Source: Isoetes taiwanensis (lineage: Eukaryota; Streptophyta; Lycopodiopsida; Isoetales; Isoetaceae). From it: DNA of 64,000 nucleotides. The position numbers and the translations under genes are program-made. How positions within the stretch are numbered: position 1 is the first letter of the stretch; each line of letters begins with the position of its first letter. A model generated the notes under the pieces. It was not told where the DNA came from. It saw only the letters and a program-made list of their open reading frames with translations, and searched no databases. Location of the stretch: assembly GCA_021234155.1 (NCBI GenBank), contig JAJEKV010000054.1:684001-748000 (forward strand), read 5' to 3'. Below, in pieces: positions 33,082-43,751 of the stretch.

Positions 33082-33297
33082 GTGCAACCTCAACAATCTG
33101 TGCCTCCTCACGGTCACATTTGGTGTCACATTTGTAAATACCAAGGGCATATTGCAAATGAGTGTAATTCGACCAATGGCTCTCCTCATTGTAAGCGCTG
33201 TAATATGTGTAATCACAACACTGAAGAATGTACCCATGCACATTCCACTCCTTTCAGGCAAAAAATGGTTTTTCAAGTTCAGACCATGCCTCAGTAA
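33082..33297 (+). pseudogene. gag C-terminus with two zinc knuckles
   Basis: The frame contains WCHICKYQGHIANEC and HCKRCNMCNHNTEEC, two CX2CX4HX4C knuckles that bind genomic RNA. All zinc ligands are intact. A TAA follows MVFQVQTMPQ. The capsid part upstream is missing. Downstream (33300-33740) the DNA remains Gln/Pro-rich in shifted frames and links to protease. Confidence 0.8.
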
Positions 33298-33750
33298 TAT
33301 CAACTGCAGCAGTCATATCCTCCTCAACAATATCCACAATCGCAGCCACAACAACAACCTCGGGGTCAAAATCCATGCACCACCTTCGATTCCTCGAAAG
33401 CACAGTGCTACCATTGTCAAGAATGAGGTCACACCACCGCGGCGTGCCCTTAGCTTCCTCAAGTTCAGGTTCAGCTCCCAGACACCAATCAAACAGCTTC
33501 TGTACGTCTCACTGCATATCAATTATGGGTCGCCAATGGCAAATAGGGCCCGCGCCCGGTTTTGAAGAGGCTGCCACGGCCACCTCAACAGCAGAAATCT
33601 CAACAAGCGGCATCATTCTCCACCGCTCTTGATCAACAAGCTCAGGAAGAAATCCTTCGGTCCAGCAATCAAATTGGGTTGGTTTGGTTTCACGCCAGAC
33701 CAGGGCGTCATGCTCGTTGACGATCATCCCCAAGGATACGCAATCAGCTT

Positions 33751-34683
33751 TTGCCGTGGACACTATCCCACATGAGGATCATAAAACGATCCATTTTGAG
33801 CCTGATCTCGACAAACTTATGCCTCATGTCATGCCAAAGGTCCGCCAAAGAATCCTCAAACTTATGCAAGTTGCTGAAGGACGCACGCTTGCCAATGTCC
33901 ACGCCACAACATGGGCGCAACAATGTCAGCATGTACCGTCGACGTCACAACACCCACGCCGTTGCTGAAGTCGAACTCCTCAAGGAAGTCTCGGCCGCAA
34001 TGCCTCAGACTTTGGCATTGTTGGATCCTGCAGACCCTTTTTCTCATGGTCCCCTGGAACTACAAGAAGAGCTGGCTAAAATCAATTCCACTGAGTCTTG
34101 CCACTATTCTCAAGCTGTGTCCTGCCCTCAAGGAACAGTTGCCATTTTTCACAGTCTTGGTGGGTGTTGTTGCCACTTCCACACCCACAGTCCATGCCAC
34201 TGTGGGCAATCAACAGATTATCATGTACAGATTGACGGCGGTAGCGCTGTCAACCTCATCACATATAAATTGCAGAGACAACTGGGCATCAAACAACTCT
34301 ACCGTGCCCCTTATGACATCAAACTTGCAAATGGGCATATCACGCGACCTCAAGGCGTCACTCCTCTCCTTCACATCAGTATAGGAGATCTTAAATTTCC
34401 CTTGGAGTTTGGAGTTTGGAGAGCTGGAGAAGACCCTAGTGATTATGAAATGCTGGTTGGGCGACCTTTCCTCCGCCAAGCTAAAAGCATTCATTACTGG
34501 ACTACTGATCAACTCGTCATCATTGACGGCACCTTGAATGCTACCATGGATCTTGAAACTGGTAAGCTTATTTCTGTTGAACACGTTGAGCCATCTCTCT
34601 CCGACAGTGATTCAGACGAGCCTCAAAAACACTTATCAGATCCAGGCTCCTTCGGTAGGCCTCCCTCTATCTTCATATCCTGA
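33751..34683 (+). pseudogene. Retroviral-type aspartic protease region
   Basis: The C-terminal two thirds of this 310-codon frame carry VQIDGGSAVNLITYKLQRQL, where DGGS replaces the usual D-S/T-G, then IKLANGHITRPQGVTPLLHI and YEMLVGRPFLRQAK, the flap and 'ILGRP' strand of pepsin-fold proteases. The second DG (VIIDG) lies near 34525. It would process Gag-Pol. The frame runs on into an acidic linker (SDSDSDEPQKH) and stops at TGA 34681. The true start lies upstream in gag; the ATG at 33751 is internal. Confidence 0.78.
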
Positions 34684-35516
34684 GTATGCTGACCCGTGGG
34701 GTGATATGACTCTTGATCAGGACCACGCGGTTGTCACTCTCCTAGATCCTTATCTGGCTCCCTATAACAGGATCCAACCAGTTGATGTTTTTCCCGACGA
34801 TGACACTTCTCATGATACTGTTGATGTTGCTGCTGCAATGGAGCGACCACTGATGGATGCTTCTCAGCAGCCTCTCTTCTTCACCATGTAAAATGCTGAA
34901 CCACCCGTCGTGTTCCAACCTCCGTCTCACACCATCACGGACACGGACGTCGTCTCACATATCCAAACACCTGAAGTAGAGGTCGTTGATCTTGGAGATA
35001 ACCAACCTGTATAGTTGGCCGCAAATCTCCCACCACCTTATAAAGCCCGTGCCATTAGCCTCTTTAAGAAATTCAAGCATATCTTTGCGTGAAGCTACAA
35101 AGACTTAAGAGGTATCACATTGGGGGAACTAACCATTCCCACCAAACCGGCTGCACGTCCGATCTAGTAACGTCAGTACATGCTCAACCCCAATTATCGT
35201 GACCGGGTCAAGGCCGAAATTGATAAACTTCTTGCCGCTGGCTTGATCTATGAAGTCAGACTTTCTGAATGGGTGAGCCTGATTGTCATTGCCCTCAAGC
35301 ACAATGGAAAAATCAGAGTTTTCGTGGACTACCAAAAATTAAATTAGGTCACAGAAATGGATCATTTCCTCCTACCCTTCACAGATCAAGTTATTGAAGA
35401 GGTAGCTGGCCATGAAATGTATTCCTTCATGGATGGTTTTTCGGGGTACAATCAAATCTCTATCAAAGTCGTCAATTAAAAACAATTTTCACCACGTCGT
35501 GGGGCACTTTTGCCTA

Positions 35517-35524
35517 CAAAGTGG
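35517..35524. repeat. Left target-site duplication CAAAGTGG
   Basis: The 8-bp copy lies directly left of the inserted element. An identical copy at 36813-36820 lies directly right of it. Removing one copy plus the element restores the RT frame across TYKVVPFG. Confidence 0.93.
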
Positions 35525-36812
35525 CAATGTTGTTAAGTACGTCAAAATCCGTACCTTTAATTTTTTAAGATTTTTTGAAGATTTTTAAAATTTCTGAAAA
35601 AATCTTTAAAAACGTACTTTATATAAAATACGTTACAAATATTTAAAAATCCTTAAAAATCTTTTAAAATTCTTAGACTGTGATTTTGTTTATTCAAATA
35701 TATAATATTCTTGAACTTATTTATCCTTGTATATGAAATTATATTTCTTAATCTCTATAATAATGTTTTTCTGAACTTTCTTAAGAGTTGCATAGCAAAA
35801 CAACTATGATATCTTTGTACTTGAACTTAATAGTTTCTAGTGGCAGCATAAATTTCTGATTTACTTGTTGGCATGCTACGTCTTGTAACTTGTAGTAAAA
35901 ATGTGCATTTTAATCATAGAAAATATATTCAATAACTAGTCAAAAGCACGTTTGATTACTTTTTACAGAAATTACATGTTTTTTATTGTCCCTGTAATTT
36001 GTAATTTGAAGCTCCCTATATCAATGTTCACTTAAACATATGACTGTTGCTCGATTTTTGTTGAGTTTGAAAGAGATACTTTTGAGGCAATACTGAATAC
36101 CACATCTGAAATTGTCGAACAATATGAAAAAATGTTATAATTGGTAAGAGCTCCAGCAGAATTGTGCTACGAACCCTAAGCATCCTTGACGAAGCCTAGA
36201 TGCTAGAGGCAAAAGACAAAAGATTGTTATAAAGCTCTGGTCAGAAAACTTAAATGGAGAGCCTGTAAAAATCATACTACAAATATATCCAACTGACAAC
36301 TGTTGCTTGGGCAGAATTAGGTTTGAACCCTGTGCAAAAAGCAAGGACTATAACCGCATTCAAAAGGACTGAAAAACATCTAAAAACGAACATTACCCAG
36401 AGCAAATGCCATCTTACTGCAAGAGCTTGTCTCTGACAACTGGCTTAAGATCTTCGGTCCCAGCACCATCGACATCGAGAGGAAAAGTCGTCATTCCGGC
36501 ATGTGGAACGCGGGCAAGCATTCTCCCCAACGCGCCAATACACGCTGGAATTTCCCTTAATTTTCTGTGACCGTCGATTAAATCTAACGATGGAAAATAC
36601 ATCCACATGGAAAAAAGTCCTAGTTGGCAGCAACGTGGACACTCTAGAATTGCTTCAAAGTGTCCACTTGCGTTTGTGCAAACGTGCCAAAGAAGAGCAA
36701 AGAATGTGCATTTTTTTTTTTGGCCATACTAAATCATAAAGATCCTTTAAAAAACGTGAGAATTTTTATAAGGGTACTTTAAAAATAAAAAACGGGTTTT
36801 TTAACAACATTG
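35525..36812. mobile_element. Non-autonomous hAT-type element (1288 bp)
   Basis: Perfect 12-base terminal inverted repeats CAATGTTGTTAA/TTAACAACATTG are bounded by identical 8-bp duplications CAAAGTGG. Both ends are rich in ACGT-containing and T/A-rich subterminal DNA (GTACGTCAAAATCCGTACC left). There is no transposase. On the minus strand at 36608-36417 a 64-codon frame (SLDLIDGHRKLREIPACIGA, ALGRMLARVPHAGMTTFPLD) vaguely resembles an LRR segment and could be captured host DNA. The superfamily is inferred from the 8-bp duplication and A/T-rich short TIR. Confidence 0.9.
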
Positions 36813-37200
36813 CAAAGTGGTACCTTTTGGCTTATCAAATTTTCCATCCACTTTTCAACGCATCATGCTCTCTGTTTTTCAAGATTATATGAAAGACAAT
36901 GCTTTCCTTCAAATTTTTCAGGATGACTTTTCTGCATACAGCTCCATGGAGGAGCATCTCGATAAATTGAAACTTTTTTTCCAAAAGTGTGATGAATCCA
37001 GCATCAGTTTAAACCCTGAAAAGTGCACCTTCTGTGTCACTTCAGGTGTTCTTCTTGACCATGTCGTCAGCAAAGAAGGCATCATCACAGATCTTGCAAA
37101 GATTAGTTGTGTGCTCAAGGCTCACACACCTTCTAATATTAAGGAGACACGCTCATTTTTGGGCAAAGTCAATTATTATGCACAGGACTTGCTGCCATAG

Positions 37201-37640
37201 CAGACCCCATTCATAAACTCACGGGTGATGAATCCTCTTGGACTTGGAATTCCCAGGCGGATGCAGCATTTTAGAAACTGAAGGTACTGCTGACTCAAGC
37301 TCCAGTCCTTGTTCCACCTCAGTGGGACAAACCTTTTCATGTTCATGTTGATATCTCCGCCTTTGTAATTGGTGATGTTCTCTCATGGATACGATTCTCA
37401 CACAGATAAGCACATTCGCTATGCTAGCCGGAAGCTTAACCCTGCTGAGGAAATTATTCCGCCATGGAATGAGAAGCTCTTGGTCTCATTTTTTGTGTCC
37501 AAAGATTCCGTCATTATTTGTTGGGAAGCAAAATCAAATTCTTTGTTGATTATCAAGCTCTTCTTTACCTGATTAACAAAGCCACGCCCATGGGATGTAT
37601 TGCCCGTTGGGTCCTGCTTCTATAAGAATTTGCTCCCTTC
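37201..37640 (+). pseudogene. RNase H remnant of the Athila-type pol
   Basis: Frames broken by shifts read DPIHKLTGDESSWTWNSQAD, FHVHVDISAFVIGDVLS, and KHIRYASRKLNPAEE, the layout of the LTR-element RNase H ('FHVHVDAS..', 'YASRKLNPAE'). The catalytic Asp of HVDIS is present. The region is too shifted to encode a protein. Confidence 0.7.
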
Positions 37641-39050
37641 GAGATCATTCACAAAGCTGGCAAGTCACATGTTGTACCCGACTATCTTTCACGCATCCAC
37701 ATGGACGACCCGACCACGAGTGTTTCAGATGTCTTTCCAGACGCACAACTCTTTTTGGTCACGGCCACGCCCCACTGGTTCCATGAGTATCAGCAATATC
37801 TCCTCACTGGTGCTTTCCCGTCAGAAACCCCACGCTCCCTTCTGAGAAGCTCCGGTCACGCCATCAGCAGTTCCTTAGGGAAGTCCATGACTACAGCATG
37901 GTCGCAGGACATCTCTACAAACGTGGCAAGGATATGGTTTTATGTCGGTGTGTTCTTCCTCATGAGGTGCCAGAAATTGTTCGCCAAGCCCATTAAGGCC
38001 TTGGTGGAGGACACTTCAGTGGTGATACCACGACCCGCAAGATTCTTCTTGCTGATTACTTTTGGCCCACGCTCTTCAAGGACGCCCACGCTCAAGCAAG
38101 TAACTGTGATGCTTGTCAGCGTGTGGGCCGACCCACGGCCCGTGATGCTCTCCCTCTCACGCCAGTCGCCACGCCATTACCCTTCAGCAAATGGGGGATG
38201 GATTTTGTTGGCCCCATGGATCCACCTGTGCGGCACACCCGTGCCTGCTATATCTTGGTTCTTACAGATTATGCCACCAAGTGGGCGGAGTCTTGTGCAC
38301 TTCTGGACAATACTGCTGCCAGCACGACTAAGGTTCTTTATACACATGTCACGCATTTTGGTTGTCCAACAGAGCTTGTCAGTGACCGTGGTGTTCATTT
38401 TGTCAATCATACCATCAAAGAATTGACGAATTATTTGCACATTCACCATAGGAAGAGTACTCCCTACTATCCCCAGGGTAATAGACTTGCGAAAAGTACA
38501 AATAAAACACTTATCAACATTTTGAAGAAAATTTATGATGCTTCTCGGGCAGATTGGCAGGAAAAGTTAGCCACTGTTTTGTGGGTTTACAACACAAGTT
38601 TCAAAATTGCTACAGGGCAAACACCATTCAAACTCGTCTATGGATAGGAAGCACTCATGCCTTTTGAATATGTTAATCCATCACTTCATTTCCAATTGGC
38701 TACTGTCCATAATCCCCCTGCAACACTTCAGGAACGGGTTTATCAACTACAACCGTTAGATGAACTTCGCAAAGATGCTTATCTTCGGGTTCTCGCTGGG
38801 CACCAATTGAGGAAGTCTTGGCATGACAAACATATCAAAGAAAAGACATTCAAGGAAGGATATTAAATTCTTCTTTATGATTCCAGATACAAAAACTTTC
38901 CCGAAAAATTGGAGTTTCGCTGGCTTGATCCTTATCAAATTCTTAAAGTAGTACAACCCAGTGTGTTTCAACTTGCTGAATTAGATGGAACCCCATTACA
39001 TACTCTGGTTAATGGCTTTCCCCTCAAAATTTTTCATACAAACACTACAT
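37641..39050 (+). pseudogene. Integrase and pol C-terminus
   Basis: The linker HKAGKSHVVPDYLSRIHMDD is followed, after frame changes, by the HHCC region (SGDTTTRKILLADYFWPTLF; NCDACQRVGRPTARD) and the open frame 38123-38647. The latter has WGMDFVGPMD, LTDYATKWAE and LVSDRGVHF, the first two catalytic Asps. The third catalytic residue, normally Glu in 'GQAE', is Lys (YYPQGNRLAKSTNK). After TAG 38648 the frame continues through ALMPFEYVNPSLHF and KFPEKLEFRWLDPYQILKVV to about 39050. There is no chromodomain, as expected for Athila/Tat. Confidence 0.85.
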
Positions 39051-39205
39051 AAGATCATTTAGACACAGAAACACAAGAGTGACTAGCAACATCCTTATAT
39101 TATATATATGGGACATCAAAATAAAAAATAAAAAATGGGGCATCGCCCATATTTATCCGCTATGGACTTAGCCCTATGTACAAAATCCTAAGTTAAAATG
39201 CCTGT

Positions 39206-39445
39206 CTACTCCGGATTTGGAGCAGAGCAGACGCGCAGGATGTGGTAGAGGCAGTGATCGGGATCCCAGCGCAGGTGAATCACCACCTCTTGTGGGCTAG
39301 TCAGAGGATCAGGATGATCGGCTGATCCAGACAACCAACCATCCATGGGGATGCCGCGGTTTCGCAGCTTCCATGGGTCCAAACTATTCATTTTGCAGGT
39401 AATCCACTCGTTACAATTCCGGGGCATGGTGCACTGCATCTCCAT
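39206..39445 (-). CDS. Antisense ORF in the retroelement's 3' spacer (79 aa)
   Basis: Opposite to gag-pol and just after it. The frame begins MEMQCTMPRNCNEWITCKMN, continues LDPWKLRNRGIPMDGWLSGS and QEVVIHLRWDPDHCLYHIL, and ends ICSAPNPE-like at TAG 39206. A TATA motif (CTATATAAGG on the minus strand) lies 38-47 bases upstream of its ATG, a plausible antisense core promoter. Antisense accessory ORFs in this position are known for some plant Tat-lineage elements (Retand type). The product is unknown. The frame is unbroken in an otherwise heavily mutated element. It may still be chance. Confidence 0.45.
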   Translation of the reverse strand: MEMQCTMPRNCNEWITCKMNSLDPWKLRNRGIPMDGWLSGSADHPDPLTSPQEVVIHLRWDPDHCLYHILRVCSAPNPE

Positions 39446-39482
39446 CGTTGCAAACTGGTGCCCTCCTCTCGCACCTTGCTCG

Positions 39483-39492
39483 CCTTATATAG
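39483..39492 (-). promoter_or_regulatory. Candidate antisense TATA box
   Basis: CCTTATATAG on the plus strand, i.e. CTATATAAGG in antisense orientation. Initiation about 30 bases downstream would fall near 39455, giving a leader of roughly 10 bases before the ATG at 39445. Confidence 0.4.
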
Positions 39493-39987
39493 TCCTACCA
39501 CCTAAGGGGTCGCCAACGTGGCCCAATCACACTTCTGCTGACGTGTCTGCATGCAACGCACATTCTAATCCAAGATTCTGCTATCTAGCCATAAATCTCG
39601 TCATGGTACCATTGCTAGGCATTGCTGCCTCTGCCACCCTCCCTCCTTAAAACTTTCGACCATCGAGTTGCCTCTCTTAATTATTTTTCCTTAATATCAC
39701 GACCGTCCATCATCATTATTCGTACCTCCATACGACGTCCCATCACACCGTCCACTTCAGTTCATCTCTACCTTTCCCTCACTTCTGCTTATGGGTTTGG
39801 ACTTAACCAAAATTTTTGTCTTCCGAAAGTTTCATTCATCTCTGATGACACCTGGCACATTCAACGGTTTGGATTCCCCCTTTGCATTGTCTAGAAAAAC
39901 CTTCCTGACCAAACACGCGCCCTAAATGCTTTCGCAACTCTTTCATTCTCCGTCTTCCGCTTCCACAACTTCTCTCTGTTCATCGCC

Positions 39988-41945
39988 ATGGCTGCTTCTC
40001 CCAAGCTTTTGACTCTTCAGGCCACTGGACCAATGGATCCGGCGCTCTTTGAGTCCGTCATTTTTTCCACTGCAACTATTCGAGATCCCTTGGACGGTGC
40101 CAGCCGCGAGGTCGTAGAAAGGGCGGGGTTGTTCGAGTTCTCAAAGCAAGAACTCCCTATCCCTAACCCTCCTCAACTTCGGCAATTTGTCGCACATCTC
40201 GTCAAGACGGATGCTGGTTATCAAACTATGGTGGATCAAAATCATACCACCATCAATCAGAGTCTTCTAGCTTAGGTATTTCAATTGCCTAGAAGAACCC
40301 CTTCTTTAAATTGGGCTGCTTTGCAGGATCATGATGTCACCGTTTATGGCCAAACTCCTTATGCGGCCACTACCTATAAACTTACAAATATTGCAAAGCC
40401 CCATGAAGCTTTTGTTAAGTTTTTGTCGCGAAAGTTCTATGGTTATTCCATAAAGAACACCCACATCAACAAACATTTCTTCCACACTGCCATTGCAGCC
40501 ATCTATTCCACGAGTTTTGTCGATTGGCCTCAGATCATGCTCCAGCGTCTCCTTCTTGAAGTTGATTGAATTTGCCAGTCTCCAGGTTCTGGCCTTGAAT
40601 CTGCCATGAGTGCACATTTTCACGCTGTTATAACCCATTGTCTTCCTACACCCAGTCAGTTAACTCCCACAAATCTCGATGCCACTTCTCAGCCCTCCAG
40701 TCATCAGCCTTCTTCCACCATTCCTCCCATCAAAGAACTTCAGGAAGAAAGCTCCCGTCAACGTCCTGAAGAACATCCATCTCCACCTCCTCAAGAGCCT
40801 CACCGCGTCATCAATGTCCCCCCTTCTCAGTCCACAGAAATTGAAAATTCTCATTCTCAGCAAGTCTCTCAGCGCACGGCCTCCATCATTCCACAGCCCT
40901 CTTTGCAAGTGCAACCTCTCCTGCCTCCTCAGTTTCGATGTGCCATGTATCAATATGAGCAGGTTGTAGCTGAATGCATGCTCTGGCTTCAAGACTCGCA
41001 GGAGCAATTCATGAATGGCGTCAAAGAGTACATGGACTCCACGGTGCTGTTCACCATGAGTTCCAGGCCGCCAACACTCAAGTTCAAACTTTGGAAGACA
41101 ACCTCCAGCGTAAGCACGGTGCCTTACTTCAGACCTGTGAGGCTTTGAAAGCTGAGCAAGATGTGCGTGCCACTTTAGAAGATCATCAAGTTCAGCTCCA
41201 GGCCACTATTCAAGAACTTTTGGCACGGCTCAATGAAAAAGATAAAATTCTTGCTGACAGTCAAGATCTGTACAAAGGGCTCCATAATGATTACACTCAT
41301 CAGCTTCATCTTGTGACTCAAGGTGATATACGCATATCTGCTCTAGAAGGTCAACTAGCAGCAGTTCAGACCCAGTTCACGGCCTTGCAAGCACAGCTTG
41401 CCGAAGCACAGAAACAAAAACTGATTGATGACACAGAAATTGCCAGTCTTCAATTACAACTATCTACTCAAGGGCCGTCATCATCACAGGCCACGCACTC
41501 TCACAGGATGATCCGAGATCAGTTACGCCTTCTGACTGAAAAGGATAATAAGATCTATGATATGGAGCATTAGCTAAAGCAAGCAATTCAGTCTGCAGAA
41601 GAAGCTCAAAATCAACATGAGACCTACATTCAGCTAGCCGTCAATATTCCTGGGGATTTTTCTACCCCTACAAGCTATCTGGATTATGTGATCTCTAGAC
41701 GCCACTTTTTTCTTCTTAACTGGTATTCTGCAAATGAAAAAATCAATGAGCCTCTCCGTACTAATGATCTTCTTACCATTTGGCCTGATCTTTCTGTTGA
41801 AGACAAAGGGCTCTTTTGCGCTCTTTTAGTATATGGCCTTCTCCCCTGTGATGATCAGGGATTCTTTATTTTTCTCCCGGTTCAACCCATGGCATATGTT
41901 ATTCATGTTTTTACTTTAAATCATTTATCTCTCCTGATGTTCTAA
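39988..41945 (+). pseudogene. Large accessory (env-like position) ORF after pol, with coiled coil
   Basis: Conceptual product of about 650 residues from an ATG in good context (ATCGCCATGGCT). The N-terminal 190 residues are globular (SPKLLTLQATGPMDPALFES; LLLEVD). A Pro/Ser-rich linker follows (HQPSSTIPPIKELQEESSRQ). Then, after a frameshift near 41045, comes a heptad-rich segment (QVQTLEDNLQRKHGALLQTC ... SALEGQLAAVQTQFTALQAQ, about 41070-41460), then LDYVISRRHFFLLNWYSANE. In-frame stops at TAG 40273, TGA 40567 and TAG 41571 each fit one C-to-T change from CAG or CGA. I see no signal peptide or membrane segment, so 'env-like' describes position only. Structural or nucleic-acid-binding roles are equally possible. 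Confidence 0.65.
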
Positions 41946-42290
41946 CCAGTTATTTATGTTGTATCACAATTAGTGCATTTATATTCTATCATGGTTAGAA
42001 CAAGGGATTTGAATGGTAATGGGACGATGCAATGAACAAGAGCATTATGCCCACAGTGAAGGATGGTCAAAATCATCATCCAACTATACCCTTCAAGGCA
42101 TGGTCCAATGATAGAACCTTAAACCCACGACACCCAAGTCCAGAGATTCAAGTATGACCAATATCAGTCTAAATGATGCGTTCTATTTATATCTACATAG
42201 GACATAACTTTTATCAACTTACATATAGTATAACTAGGGTAAAATCATGCAAGTTTTGGAATTCAAACATGATGTACAACAGCCAGATAG
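41946..42290. other. Downstream of the accessory ORF; no LTR recognised
   Basis: AT-rich DNA. A polypurine tract and 3' LTR of the Athila-type element would be expected here but I see no TG..CA structure that repeats elsewhere in the window. Confidence 0.4.
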
Positions 42291-43196
42291 TTTCCCACTC
42301 GCAATTAGGTTAGGTTAACTTAACCAGTTGGTTATCTCTTAACTTAATGGAAAGTAGGTTGTTATTTCCCATTAAAGTCATTAAGTTAAGACTAACTTAA
42401 AGGATTGTGAAGATATGCATTCCCATTATACCAATTATGGACCACTTTGGTTAAGCTCATGAAATCAACTTAACCTAACCTTTATAATAAGGTTGTGCTT
42501 CACACTAATAGTTAAGAAGTTTTGTTAGGTTGGAAATAAATGTGTTTGTTTCTCACTTCAGTTAAGAGATACGGTTAAGTTAAATGGAGGATATAACTTC
42601 TTTTGTCAAGTTACTATTTTTGTGAATTGTTTGACCACCTAGTAAAATCTAGTAAAGTGGTTGACTCTCTAGTCAATGAGTTGGCTTTTGGTTAACTTAC
42701 ACTTTTTCGCCAATCAATCAACTTGTAGTCAACTCTCTCCATTTTAATACTTTCTAGTCAAGTACTACGTGACCAGTCAATCAATCATAAAATTCTTAAA
42801 ATCCACCTGCTATTTTAATGTTTTTGATTCAATCTATCAAACTAATAAGACACTTGGTCAATTAATTGGCATCCTTGTCAAAATTATGATTTAAGAGTCT
42901 AACCTAACTGGAACCATTTCTTACTCGTAGTTAGGTTAGCTTAATGCTTAACCAAAGAGTTAGAAGTTAAGTGGACCTCGCTTAGATCACTTAACTTTTG
43001 CACTAGTTGGTTAAATATTTTCAAATTTCGTTAAAAAAATAACTTAACTTTTTCTAGTGAGAAGGATGCTTTGTTAAGTTAATGAACAGTTAAAAATTAA
43101 CTGGAATTAACTTAACTGATATTAACTTCAGGGTCAGTGGGAAAGCAAGTTCCAGTTATTTGCCCTATTTAACTTAACTTAATGGCAAGTGGGAAA
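42291..43196. mobile_element. Terminal-inverted-repeat element (about 906 bp) packed with TTAACTT motifs
   Basis: The left end TTTCCCACTCGCAATTAGG and the right end (reverse complement TTTCCCACTTGCCATTAAG) form terminal inverted repeats of about 27 bases with mismatches, continuing into GTTAAGTTAA. The interior carries dozens of TTAACTT, GGTTAAG and TAACTTAACC motifs in both orientations, so many internal hairpins are possible. There is no coding capacity. Flanks (CAGCCAGATAG / TGACCCTAATA) show no clear target duplication, so the superfamily is open. Confidence 0.7.
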
Positions 43197-43751
43197 TGAC
43201 CCTAATACATTAAAGCATAAAAAATTGGATCAACTCCACAATTATAGGTCCAAAACTCCACAACTATTAGAGTTAGTGATGTTTATTGATGAATTCAAGT
43301 GGATGTTGTGAAGTTTAGCCATGACAATATATAAATAGACCACATAACATTTCATATATGCTTCTTTGGTTAATAGAAAGAGACACTACTTTTCCCCAAA
43401 CATGCCTTTAAAATAGTTCAAAATGTGAGAAATGACATATATAGAGATCTTTTATATAGGTTGTATGATTTTATTGAAAACAATACCATGAAATCTGCTT
43501 ATTTCTTACTAGCATAAACTTCATATCTGTGTTACTGCTATAAAGCATTGTCATCCAAGTCTTTCATGTATATTATTATTTTTTATGGGTGCAAACTTGC
43601 AATAGGAATCTCTAATTACATGTTAACATGTTATTTCTAAGGTTTTAATTTATCTAAGCATGCATCACCATTTATGGTCCACGAGACCAATTGTATAGAG
43701 CATATATCTCTCACTAGCTTTATCCATTTTGCCCCATAGAATGATACTATG
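43197..43751. other. No recognisable gene
   Basis: AT-rich DNA between the inverted-repeat element and the LTR at 43752. Confidence 0.4.

Larger units (their letters stand above)
35085..37200 (+). pseudogene. Reverse transcriptase, split by a 1.29-kb insertion
   Basis: The N-terminal half reads MLNPNYRDRVKAEIDKLLAA, GLIYEVRLSEWVSLIVIALK, KIRVFVDYQKLN and MYSFMDGFSGYNQI (the first catalytic Asp region). It ends at GCCTACAAAGTGG (35524). After the insertion it resumes at 36813 with VVPFGLSNFPSTFQRIM, the catalytic FLQIFQDDFSAYSS and NPEKCTFCV, then RSFLGKVNYYAQDL and a TAG at 37198. Stops before the insertion (after AARPI, KLN and VVN) and the insertion itself abolish function. YxDD is changed to FQDD, the Athila/Tat form. 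Confidence 0.85.
33061..41945 (+). mobile_element. Decayed Ty3/gypsy element of Athila/Tat type with extra 3' ORF
   Basis: In order on the plus strand: gag zinc knuckles (33120-33240), aspartic protease (34210-34520), reverse transcriptase (35090-37060, split by an insertion), RNase H traces (37200-37560), integrase (37900-38650), pol tail to about 39050, a spacer with an antisense ORF, then a long sense ORF (39988-41945). The RT active site QDDFS and the presence of a large ORF after pol are typical of the non-chromodomain Athila/Tat branch. LTRs were not found on either side; gag is 5'-truncated. Many stops and frameshifts show it is inactive. Confidence 0.8.

Noticed and set aside
36135-36344. 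69-codon minus ORF inside the small hAT as a transposase
   Set aside because: It has no BED, catalytic or hATC motif, and the element is far too short for a transposase.
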